From Betaproteobacteria bacterium (lineage in GTDB: Bacteria > Pseudomonadota > Gammaproteobacteria > Burkholderiales > Burkholderiaceae_C), in contig JAHECB010000011.1 of NCBI GenBank assembly GCA_024641925.1, positions 1 to 36,096 on the forward strand: a stretch of 36,096 nucleotides of DNA, in the 5' to 3' direction. Below the pieces are notes generated by a model, which was given only the letters and a program-made list of their open reading frames with translations, had not been told where the DNA came from and ran no database searches. How positions within the stretch are numbered: the first letter of the stretch is position 1; every line of letters begins with the position of its first letter. The position numbers were made by a program, and so were the translations under genes. Shown piece after piece: positions 29,534 through 36,096 of this stretch.

Positions 29534-32173
29534 ATGCATCCGTTTCGCACCCCTGGTCAGGTTCTGCTCGCAGGCCTTCACGGCTTGCTGGCTGCCGGCG
29601 TTCTGGCCCTTTGCGGTGCTGCTTCGGCCGCCCCCCAGCGCCCGGCCCGTGTGGCGGCGCTGCCGGCACCGCTGGCCCCGGTGGAAGGTGAAGTGATCGT
29701 GGGCTTCAAGCCGCAAGCCGAGGCTCTTCGTAAGTACACACTATCGGCCAAGGCCTCTAAAACAGACGCCAATGCCCAGTTGACTCAACGGGCAGCGATG
29801 CTGGGCGGCCGCTTGAAGCGCCCGTTGTTGTCCGTTCAGGCCGTGAGCAACCAGGCGCAGGTGATGAAGGTGGCGGGTCTTGACGCGAAGACCCTGGCCC
29901 GTGAACTGGCAGCCGATCCCGACGTGGCCTACGCCGTGCCCAATGGACGCAAGCGCGCCTACACGGCACCCAACGACCCCCTGTACCCGGCCGCGGCCAC
30001 GGGTGCGCGCATCAACGGTCCGGACAGTGGCCAGTGGTACCTGCGGGCGCCTTCAGGCGCGGTGGTCTCTGCCATTAATATTGAAGCGGCCTGGGCCTAC
30101 ACCCAAGGCACGGCGTCGACGGTGGTCGCGGTGCTCGACACCGGCGTGCGTTTTGACCACCCCGACCTGGGCCGTGCTGCCAGTGGCGGGCAACTGCTGC
30201 TGGGGTATGACTTTGTCAGCAACACGGCAGTGGCCAACGACGGCAATTCGCGTGATGACGACCCCAGCGACCCGGGCGACTGGGTCACCAGCGCTGACTT
30301 GCGCTCGTCCACCTTCAGCGGGTGCAGCGTCACCCCCAGCTCATGGCACGGCACGGCCACGGCCAGCCTGGTGGCCGCGGCAGCCAACAACGGCCTGGGC
30401 ATGGCCGGTGCGGCGCCGGGTGTGCGGGTGTTGCCGGTGCGGGTGCTGGGCAAGTGTTTTGGCACCGATGCCGACATCCAGGCCGGCATGCTGTGGGCTG
30501 CCGGCATTTCAGTGGCCGGCGTGCCTGACAACCCCAACCCGGCCCGGGTGATCAACCTGAGCCTGGGCGGCGACGGCCTTTGCGACGCCGCTTATGCCGA
30601 CGTGATAGCGCAGGTTCTGGCGCGCGGCGTCGTCATCGTCGCCGCCGCAGGAAACACGGCCGGCGGGGCGGTGAACGTGCCCGCCAACTGCAGTGGGGTC
30701 ATCGGCGTGACCGCGTTGCGTCATGCGGGCACCAAGGTGGGCTTTTCAGACCTCGGGCCCGAGGTCAGCATTGCTGCGCCGGGTGGCAACTGCATCAACA
30801 TCACGGCCGGGTCGCCCTGCCTGTACCCCTTGTTGGCGGCCACCAACAAGGGGATACAAGGACCGACCACCTCGGCCTGGACCGACAGCTACGACATCAG
30901 CGTGGGCACCAGCTTTTCCTCGCCGCTGGTGGCTGCGGTGGTGGGTTTGATGGTGTCGGCGCAACCGAATCTGACACCGGCGGAAGTACGCCAGATGCTG
31001 CAGGCGTCGGCGCGGCCGTTTCCCACCACCGGGGGCGACAACGGCCCCGATGACCCCACCCCCGTGGGGCAATGTGTGGCACCGCAGCCTGGCGTCGAGC
31101 AGTTTCAGTGCTACTGCAACACCAGCCTGTGTGGCGCCGGCATGCTGGACGCCGGCGGCGCCATGGCGCTGGCCGTGGGCTTACCGTTGGCCAACGTTGC
31201 ACTCAGCCCGACCGTCCCCATTGCGGCCAGCCCGGTCACGCTCAGTGCCAGCGGCAGCTCGGGGGCCTTGGTCGGCTATCGGTGGCAACTGCTCGGCGCT
31301 GGCGGCATCGTCAGCGGCTTTGACGGCGCCAACAATGGGGTCACCGCCCAGCTGACGCCCAGCGGGCCGGGTGCCTTCACGGTGCAGTTGACGGTGACCG
31401 ACCTCGTGGGGCAAACCGCCACCACCACACGGACGGTGACAGTGCTGGCCACGCCCGTGCCCACGGCAGTGCTGACCGTCACCACGGCCACACCCGTGGC
31501 ACCCTCTCCGGTCGCACTGAGCGCCACCAGCAGCTTGGCCGGCACCGGCAGCACGCTCAGCAGCTACCAGTGGACCTTGCTGGACGGCGGCGGCATCGTC
31601 AACGGGTTCAACGGGGGCATGACGCAAAACACGGCGTCGCTCACGCCCACGGCCGCCGGCAGCTTCACGGTGCGCCTGACGGTCACCAACGCCCAGGGCG
31701 CCATGGCCACTGCGGACCGCACGGTGGTGGTGGTGGTCCGTCCCACCGCCACCATCACCAACGCCACGGCCACGCCAGTGGCGGGCTCGCCGGTGACGCT
31801 GAATGCAACCGGCAGCGTGGCCGGTGCGGGCAGCACGCTGACCGGCTACCAGTGGTCGCTGGTCAATGGCGGCGGCGTGGTCACGGGCTTTGACGTCCAG
31901 CCTGACGCACCGACCGTGTCCTTCACCCCCAGCGGCGCGGGCACGGTCACGGTGCAGCTGACCGTCACCAATGCCACCGGTCAGAACGGCAGCAGCCAGA
32001 TCACGGTTGCCGTGGCCGCCCCCTCGGGTGCGGGGGGGCCCTCTGGCAGCAGTTCCGGCAGCGGCGGTGGTGCCACCTCGGTGTGGTGGGTGCTGGGAGT
32101 GCTGCTGGCAGTTGCACTTCTCCACACTGTCGGACGGCAGCCGGCAGGCACGCAGCCCCGGCAAATTGAATAA
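29534..32173 (+). CDS. Secreted S8 (subtilisin-like) serine protease with PKD-like repeats and GlyGly-CTERM-like tail
   Basis: An 879-residue secreted protease. Order: signal peptide (residues 1-33, LLAGLHGLLAAGVLALCGAA), inhibitor-like propeptide (about 45-140, GEVIVGFKPQAEALRKYTL and ELAADPDVAYAVPNGRK), S8 catalytic domain (about 165-540) with Asp202 in VVAVLDTGVRFDHPDLG, His272 in SSWHGTATAS and Ser460 in VGTSFSSPLVAA, then three PKD/Ig-like repeats of about 90 residues (to about 825). The tail is a Gly/Ser-rich stretch, a hydrophobic helix (VWWVLGVLLAVALLHTV) and basic residues, like GlyGly-CTERM sorting signals cut by rhombosortase. Cysteines in the catalytic domain suggest disulfides. 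A TACACT -10-like hexamer at 29522-29527 is so close to the ATG that the mRNA may be leaderless. A paralogue follows after 27 bp. Confidence 0.93.
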   Translation: MHPFRTPGQVLLAGLHGLLAAGVLALCGAASAAPQRPARVAALPAPLAPVEGEVIVGFKPQAEALRKYTLSAKASKTDANAQLTQRAAMLGGRLKRPLLSVQAVSNQAQVMKVAGLDAKTLARELAADPDVAYAVPNGRKRAYTAPNDPLYPAAATGARINGPDSGQWYLRAPSGAVVSAINIEAAWAYTQGTASTVVAVLDTGVRFDHPDLGRAASGGQLLLGYDFVSNTAVANDGNSRDDDPSDPGDWVTSADLRSSTFSGCSVTPSSWHGTATASLVAAAANNGLGMAGAAPGVRVLPVRVLGKCFGTDADIQAGMLWAAGISVAGVPDNPNPARVINLSLGGDGLCDAAYADVIAQVLARGVVIVAAAGNTAGGAVNVPANCSGVIGVTALRHAGTKVGFSDLGPEVSIAAPGGNCINITAGSPCLYPLLAATNKGIQGPTTSAWTDSYDISVGTSFSSPLVAAVVGLMVSAQPNLTPAEVRQMLQASARPFPTTGGDNGPDDPTPVGQCVAPQPGVEQFQCYCNTSLCGAGMLDAGGAMALAVGLPLANVALSPTVPIAASPVTLSASGSSGALVGYRWQLLGAGGIVSGFDGANNGVTAQLTPSGPGAFTVQLTVTDLVGQTATTTRTVTVLATPVPTAVLTVTTATPVAPSPVALSATSSLAGTGSTLSSYQWTLLDGGGIVNGFNGGMTQNTASLTPTAAGSFTVRLTVTNAQGAMATADRTVVVVVRPTATITNATATPVAGSPVTLNATGSVAGAGSTLTGYQWSLVNGGGVVTGFDVQPDAPTVSFTPSGAGTVTVQLTVTNATGQNGSSQITVAVAAPSGAGGPSGSSSGSGGGATSVWWVLGVLLAVALLHTVGRQPAGTQPRQIE

Positions 32174-32200
32174 TTCCGGTCTGTCCCGCTGGAAACCCGC

Positions 32201-34183
32201 ATGCCCCTCAAGTGCCCCGGTCCCGCCCGCCTGTTCGGGCCCGTTTTTGCCCCCCTGAGGGTCTGGGCGGCGGGTGCCTGTCTGGCAGGCATGGCCCTGG
32301 CACAGGCACAGACGCTGAACACCGCCCCGGCGCCGGCGCAGCGCCAACTGACGGTGGGCCTGACCCGCATGCCCACCTCGGCCGAAGCCACGCACAGCGT
32401 GCAGGGCCTGATCGTGCGCCTGAAAGAGGCGGCACCCCACATCACCACCGTGCCCGGCCTGAAGCCCTTGGGCGATCGCATGCGCCAACGCGACGCCGAG
32501 CGCTGGCGCTCGGTGCTGCGGGGCGCGGCACTCACGGCCACCTCGGGTGCGCGTGAACCCGTGCTGCGGCCTTCGGGCCGCGATTACGAAGTACTGGACT
32601 TCGGCCGCTCGCTGTCCGTTGCCGAAGCCGAACGTGTGGCCGACCGATTGCGCCAGCGCCCCGAAGTGGAATGGGTGTCGCTGAACGCCCTGGAGCAGCG
32701 CCTGCAGGTCACCAGCGACCCGCTGTCGGCCGAGCAATGGTGGCTGAAGGCCGCTGGCGGCACCGATGGCAACGTATTGCCCGACCGACTGCGCGGTGTG
32801 CCCGGCTTTTTCAGTGCCTGGACGCTGGCCGGTGCGGGTGCTGCCGCCTCGGGTGGCATCTCCGCCGTGGTGGCCGTACTGGACACCGGCATCACGCCGC
32901 ACCCCGACCTGGTCGGCCGCGTGCTGCCGGGCTACGACTTTGTCAGCGACCCCCTGACCGCCAACGACGGTGACGGCCGTGACAGTGACCCTACGGACGC
33001 CGGTGACTGGGTTTCAGCCACTGACCGCAAACAGGCGCGGTTTGCCAACTGCAACGAGCAACGCAGCTCCTGGCACGGCACCGTCATCGCCGGGCTGGTG
33101 GCCGCAAACGCCGACAACGGCATCGGCGTGGCCGGCATCGATCGCCAGGCGCGCATCCTGCCGGTGCGTGTCGCGGGCAAATGTGGTGCTGCCGTGGCCG
33201 ACATCGTGGACGGCATGCGCTGGGCCGCCGGCCTGCCGGTGGCGGGTGTGGCCCTGAACCCCAACCCGGCCCGCATCATCAACATCAGTTTTGGCGGCTC
33301 GGCGGCTTGCGGGCGTGAATACCAGGCTGCGGTCGACGAATTGCGCGGCATTGGCGTGGTGGTGGTGGCAGCGGCGGGCAACGACCACGGCAACGTGTCA
33401 CGGCCGGCCAACTGCAATGGCGTCATCGGCGTGGCGGCGCTGAATCGCGATGGCTTCAAGGCCCACTATTCCAGCTTCGGCCCGGCGCTTTCCAGTACCG
33501 GCCTGGCCACCGTGGGCGGCGACGACGCGCGTTCGGGCGCCTGGGCTGAATTGTTGTCCGACGGCGGCCTGGTCACGGTGTGGAACACTGGCGCCACCGG
33601 CCCGGGCAGCGGCGAGTACGCCAAGCTCTTCGGCACCAGTTTTGCGGCGCCCCTGGTGTCGGGCACGCTGAGCCTGATGCTGGGCGTCAACCCCGCACTG
33701 ACGGTTGAGCAACTGATCGAGGGTGTGCGCAAGAGCGCGCGGCCTCACGTGATGTCCACGCAGATCGGTGTCTGCAGTGAGGACAACCCCGGGCGCTGCA
33801 TCTGCACCGAAGCGACCTGTGGTGCTGGTGTGCTGGATGCCGTGCAGGCGCTGCATTTCGCTGGCAACCCGGGCAGCTATGTGCCGCCGGCGCGCCAGGC
33901 CCAGGTACTGGACGCGGCCGAGATCCGGCAGGCCGTGGCCCTGGGCCAGGACCTGCCCCCCAACCACACGGCCACCGCCAGCGCCGCGGGCCTGTCGGGT
34001 GCCGATGGCGGTGCCAACAGCGCCGCAGGCAGCACGGGGGCCACGCAGGGTGTTGAAGGCGGCGGCGGTGGCCTGGCCGGTTGGCAGGCCAGCGCGTGGC
34101 TGCTGCTGGCCACGCTGTTGTTGTGGCGCCAGCAGCGCGGGGTTCAGCCGGGCCTGCGCCGGATCAGCGCGTCACACAGCTGA
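32201..34183 (+). CDS. Secreted S8 (subtilisin-like) serine protease with GlyGly-CTERM-like tail
   Basis: A 660-residue paralogue of the preceding protease, without the PKD-like repeats. It has a signal peptide ending near ALAQAQ (residue 37), a propeptide at about 50-165 (QGLIVRLKEAAPH, RPEVEWVSLNALEQRLQ), and the S8 domain at about 175-560 with Asp228 in VVAVLDTGITPHPDLVG, His292 in SSWHGTVIAG and Ser480 in FGTSFAAPLVSG. The tail has GVEGGGGGLAGW, a hydrophobic helix (ASAWLLLATLLLW) and RQQRG, the GlyGly-CTERM layout. The Cys pairs (CNEQRSSW, CSEDNPGRCICTEATCGAG) match those of the first protease. The two genes are 27 bp apart and probably one transcript. Its 3' end overlaps the convergent SPOR-like gene by 20 bp. 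Confidence 0.93.
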   Translation: MPLKCPGPARLFGPVFAPLRVWAAGACLAGMALAQAQTLNTAPAPAQRQLTVGLTRMPTSAEATHSVQGLIVRLKEAAPHITTVPGLKPLGDRMRQRDAERWRSVLRGAALTATSGAREPVLRPSGRDYEVLDFGRSLSVAEAERVADRLRQRPEVEWVSLNALEQRLQVTSDPLSAEQWWLKAAGGTDGNVLPDRLRGVPGFFSAWTLAGAGAAASGGISAVVAVLDTGITPHPDLVGRVLPGYDFVSDPLTANDGDGRDSDPTDAGDWVSATDRKQARFANCNEQRSSWHGTVIAGLVAANADNGIGVAGIDRQARILPVRVAGKCGAAVADIVDGMRWAAGLPVAGVALNPNPARIINISFGGSAACGREYQAAVDELRGIGVVVVAAAGNDHGNVSRPANCNGVIGVAALNRDGFKAHYSSFGPALSSTGLATVGGDDARSGAWAELLSDGGLVTVWNTGATGPGSGEYAKLFGTSFAAPLVSGTLSLMLGVNPALTVEQLIEGVRKSARPHVMSTQIGVCSEDNPGRCICTEATCGAGVLDAVQALHFAGNPGSYVPPARQAQVLDAAEIRQAVALGQDLPPNHTATASAAGLSGADGGANSAAGSTGATQGVEGGGGGLAGWQASAWLLLATLLLWRQQRGVQPGLRRISASHS

Positions 34184-34952
34184 CAAACTGCCCCGGCGCG
34201 GGCAGCTTGAACTCCCGCAGGCGTTTGGCCTGCACCGCATCAGCATTGGCCGCGCGCAACAGTGCACCGGCCGGTACGCCGTTGGGCGTTTGCACCACGC
34301 GGGCCACCGTGGCCACGGCGTTGTAGCGCTGGGACAAGACATTCAAGGCACGGTTGGCCTCGTCGCGGCTCATGTGCCGCGAAAACACCAGCCCAGGGGC
34401 CAGCGCCGGTGGCGCTTCCAGCAACTCGGTGGCCGGCACGTTTTGTCGTTGCCAGGCCAATTGACGCGTGCGTCGGGCGTCTTTTGACGCAAACCGGCCG
34501 GCAAACACCATCCAGGTGGGCGCATTGACCGGTACCACCGTGACGGCATTGGTGTCCACGCCGCCGCTGCCCAGTGCGCGCGACACGGTCACCACCTGGC
34601 TTTCGCTGAAGGGCCCGGCCTCCAGGCATTGCGTGTCAGCCGCCGCCGCAGTGGGCGCGGGTAGGCTGGCCGGGCTGGCCGGGCTGGCCGGGCTGGCCGG
34701 GCTGGCCGGGCTGGCCGGGCTGGCCGGGCTGTCCGGAACGCGGGCCGGGTTGGCCGTGGTGGCGGTGGTTGCGGCCTTTGCCGCCGCGGCATTGAGCGCC
34801 ACGATGCGTTCGGGGTGAATCTGCGCGGCTACGCGTTCGGGTTCGCGCTGGTCGTACCCCGGCGGTGGCCAGGCGTCGCCGAACCAGCCTCGGGTCCAGC
34901 CCAGGAACAACAGGTTCAGCACCAGCAGACCGGCAACGACATAGCGCAACAT
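34164..34952 (-). CDS. Membrane-anchored SPOR-like protein with Ser-Pro-Ala repeat linker
   Basis: A 262-residue protein with an N-terminal membrane anchor (MLRYVVAGLLVLNLLFLGW), an Ala-rich periplasmic linker, seven tandem Ser-Pro-Ala units (about residues 74-95), and a C-terminal domain (CLEAGPFSESQVVTVSRALG then WMVFAGRFASKDARRTRQLA) that resembles the peptidoglycan-binding SPOR fold. SPOR proteins bind denuded glycan at the division site; that role is inferred. It starts 2 bp after the birA stop, so it is in one operon with birA. The linker is encoded by a 9-bp minisatellite. Its end overlaps the second protease gene by 20 bp. Confidence 0.8.
   Translation of the reverse strand: MLRYVVAGLLVLNLLFLGWTRGWFGDAWPPPGYDQREPERVAAQIHPERIVALNAAAAKAATTATTANPARVPDSPASPASPASPASPASPASPASLPAPTAAAADTQCLEAGPFSESQVVTVSRALGSGGVDTNAVTVVPVNAPTWMVFAGRFASKDARRTRQLAWQRQNVPATELLEAPPALAPGLVFSRHMSRDEANRALNVLSQRYNAVATVARVVQTPNGVPAGALLRAANADAVQAKRLREFKLPAPGQFVSCVTR
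34664..34735. repeat. 9-bp minisatellite, eight units
   Basis: GGCTGGCCG is repeated seven times perfectly (34664-34726) and once with one change (GGCTGTCCG, 34727-34735). It lies inside the SPOR-like gene and encodes Ser-Pro-Ala units on the minus strand. Because the unit is a multiple of three, slippage would change linker length without breaking the frame. Confidence 0.95.
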
Positions 34953-34954
34953 CG

Positions 34955-35818
34955 TCAGCCGACCTCTGAATGCACAGCAGCTTGCAGCCGAACGCTGACT
35001 TCACCGCTGTTGATGTGGCGCAATGCACCGGCGCTGCGCAGCAGCAAGGCACCCTGGCTGTCCACGCCTTCGGCCACACCCTGCAATGGCGGCGTCTGGC
35101 TGACCGTGACGGCCTGCCCCTGCAGCAGGTCACGGCGCAAAAATGCCTGCACCAGGGGCGCAAAGCCCTGGGTCTCAAAACGCTTCAGGGCCAGGGCCAG
35201 GGGCAAGGCCACCCGATTCAGCGTCTCTGCCGCTGTGACGCCGGGCAGCAAGCTGTGCAGGCCCGCGTAACCATGATGGAGTGGCTGGCTTTCCAGGACC
35301 GGCACGGTGGCCGCGGCATGCAGGTTCAGCCCCACACCCACCACACACAGCCGGTCCGTGCCTCGCTGTGCGGTTTCGATCAGCACGCCGCCCAGTTTTT
35401 GGCCAGCGCGGGCGGCGTCGGCGCCAGCCTCGGGCGGCACCAGCCACAGATCGTTGGGCCACTTCAACATCAGGCGGGCTTGGTTTTGCGGTACCTGACC
35501 GGTCTCGGGCTCCAGTGCCAGGGCCAGCGCCAGGCCCACCGCCAGCGACAACCCGTCCCAGGACTGCGGCGCCAGCGGCAGCGCCAGCGTGAACGTCAGC
35601 GACGCACCACGCTCGCTGTGCCATGTGCGGCCCAGGCGCCCGCGGCCCCGGGTCTGCTGGTGCGCCACCACCAGGCAGGGCAGGGCAGGGGCGCCGCGCT
35701 TCAAGGCCCAACTGTTGGTGCTGTCGACTTCGTCCAGCACCTCGACCTGCACACCCGGCAAGGCGGGGTTCAGTGCCAGTTGCAGCTCCGTCGCGTCAAA
35801 AGTGCTGGCAGCGGTCAA
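34955..35818 (-). CDS. birA: Biotin--[acetyl-CoA-carboxylase] ligase, short form without repressor domain
   Basis: Activates biotin as biotinyl-AMP and attaches it to carboxylase carrier proteins. The 287-residue protein has the catalytic domain motifs DEVDSTNSWALKRG, the biotin/ATP loop QQTRGRGRLGRTWHSERGAS, LMLKWPNDLWL, KLGGVLIETA and VVGVGLNLHA, and a small C-terminal SH3-like domain (VAEGVDSQGALLLRS). The N-terminal winged helix of E. coli BirA is absent, so it cannot repress bio genes in that way (class I ligase). The start appears to be TTG at 35818 (TAASTFDATELQL), with AAGGG upstream; no ATG is available nearby. First gene of a pair with the SPOR-like protein. Confidence 0.93.
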   Translation of the reverse strand: MTAASTFDATELQLALNPALPGVQVEVLDEVDSTNSWALKRGAPALPCLVVAHQQTRGRGRLGRTWHSERGASLTFTLALPLAPQSWDGLSLAVGLALALALEPETGQVPQNQARLMLKWPNDLWLVPPEAGADAARAGQKLGGVLIETAQRGTDRLCVVGVGLNLHAAATVPVLESQPLHHGYAGLHSLLPGVTAAETLNRVALPLALALKRFETQGFAPLVQAFLRRDLLQGQAVTVSQTPPLQGVAEGVDSQGALLLRSAGALRHINSGEVSVRLQAAVHSEVG

Positions 35819-35911
35819 TGGGGTACCCTTCGGCCTTCGGCCTGTCCCGCCGCCTTTCCCATCAGGCGGGAGCGAGCTTGCTGGGGGCGGCCCTGGGCTG
35901 CGCTCACGGCC
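35819..35911. other. Short gap between the SET-domain gene and birA
   Basis: 93 bp with several GC-rich inverted repeats, including CCCGCC at 35848-35853 and GGCGGG downstream, which could form a hairpin in either direction; no T tract follows. It is the leader region of birA. Confidence 0.35.
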
Positions 35912-36096
35912 TCACCGCTTGGGCCCCAGCATGGTGCGGCGGCAATCCGGGCTGCCGCAACGGCATTCGTAGTCTCTTTTCAGCTTGGCCGTGTAGCGCT
36001 CGTCGATCACCAGCCCGTAGTCGTAGAACAACTCGGTTTCGGGCTTGATCTTCTTCAGGGCCTTGATGAAGACGCGGCCGTCGTCGGTCTGGTCGG
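35912..36096 (-). CDS. SET-domain protein (C-terminal part, cut by window edge)
   Basis: Only the last 61 codons or so are in the window. They read VFIKALKKIKPETELFYDYG followed by LVIDERYTAKLKRDYECRCG and SPDCRRTMLGPKR. This is the end of a SET lysine methyltransferase domain (the ELFYDYG motif contains the conserved catalytic Tyr region) plus a post-SET-like zinc cysteine cluster C-x-C-x4-C. Bacterial SET proteins of this compact kind occur in Burkholderiales; the substrate is unknown. The stop is TGA at 35914-35912, upstream of birA on the same strand. Confidence 0.88.
   Translation of the reverse strand, partial: DQTDDGRVFIKALKKIKPETELFYDYGLVIDERYTAKLKRDYECRCGSPDCRRTMLGPKR

Noticed and set aside
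31181-32902. A 573-codon minus-strand frame across the two protease genes
   Set aside because: It is the reverse reading of Thr/Gly-rich PKD-like repeats, with no family features of its own.
34664-34735. Tandem repeat considered as a CRISPR array
   Set aside because: The 9-bp units are directly adjacent without spacers and lie inside a coding gene.

Overview
The window is GC-rich chromosomal DNA from a Burkholderiales betaproteobacterium, most likely Comamonadaceae or the neighbouring Rubrivivax/Leptothrix group. The evidence is the gene order: mreBCD divergent from gatCAB, pyrE head to head with an ExoIII-type nuclease, and amgK divergent from lptD-surA-rsmA. Protein families and frequent GTG/TTG starts fit as well. 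No rRNA, tRNA, CRISPR array or intact insertion sequence was seen.

Layout. 1-2266 (minus): mreB-mreC-mreD, cell-shape genes, mreD cut by the window edge. 2562-5859 (plus): gatC-gatA-gatB, the tRNA-dependent amidotransferase, each start overlapping the previous stop. 5882-7288 (minus): pyrE and a DUF4124 periplasmic protein. 7301-8092 (plus): xth, its start codon 12 bp from that of pyrE. 8093-9545: a scrambled, gene-poor stretch holding an imperfect 117-bp copy of the xth 3' end, a perfect 32-bp palindrome, a second shorter palindrome and a decayed sterol-desaturase-type gene. It ends with two LacI-type operator sequences in front of the most unusual gene, a GPH-family sugar symporter fused to a GH17 beta-1,3-glucanase domain (9546-11906). 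11932-12540 (minus): ExoD-type membrane protein. 12754-13001: a short frameshifted remnant that looks like a divinyl-chlorophyllide 8-vinyl reductase (bciA), which would hint at a phototrophic ancestor. 13026-17047: a dienoyl-CoA isomerase-like crotonase, a monoacylglycerol-lipase-like hydrolase, an M20 peptidase and a DedA membrane protein. 17130-23026: amgK (muropeptide recycling kinase) divergent from lptD-surA-rsmA (outer-membrane assembly and 16S rRNA dimethylation). 23044-26100: a two-component system divergent from an ECF sigma factor that has no adjacent anti-sigma gene. 26208-29277: transketolase and GAPDH, closed by a strong intrinsic terminator. 29534-34183: two tandem secreted subtilases with GlyGly-CTERM-like tails. 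34164-36096 (minus): a SPOR-like protein with a 9-bp minisatellite, birA and the 3' end of a SET-domain protein gene.

Functionally most of the window is housekeeping: envelope shape and outer-membrane biogenesis, tRNA charging, pyrimidine synthesis, central carbon metabolism and biotinylation. The accessory or recently rearranged parts are 8093-9545 with the transporter-glucanase fusion, the bciA-like remnant, and the paired proteases. All functional calls rest on motif and family recognition by eye. No database search was run.
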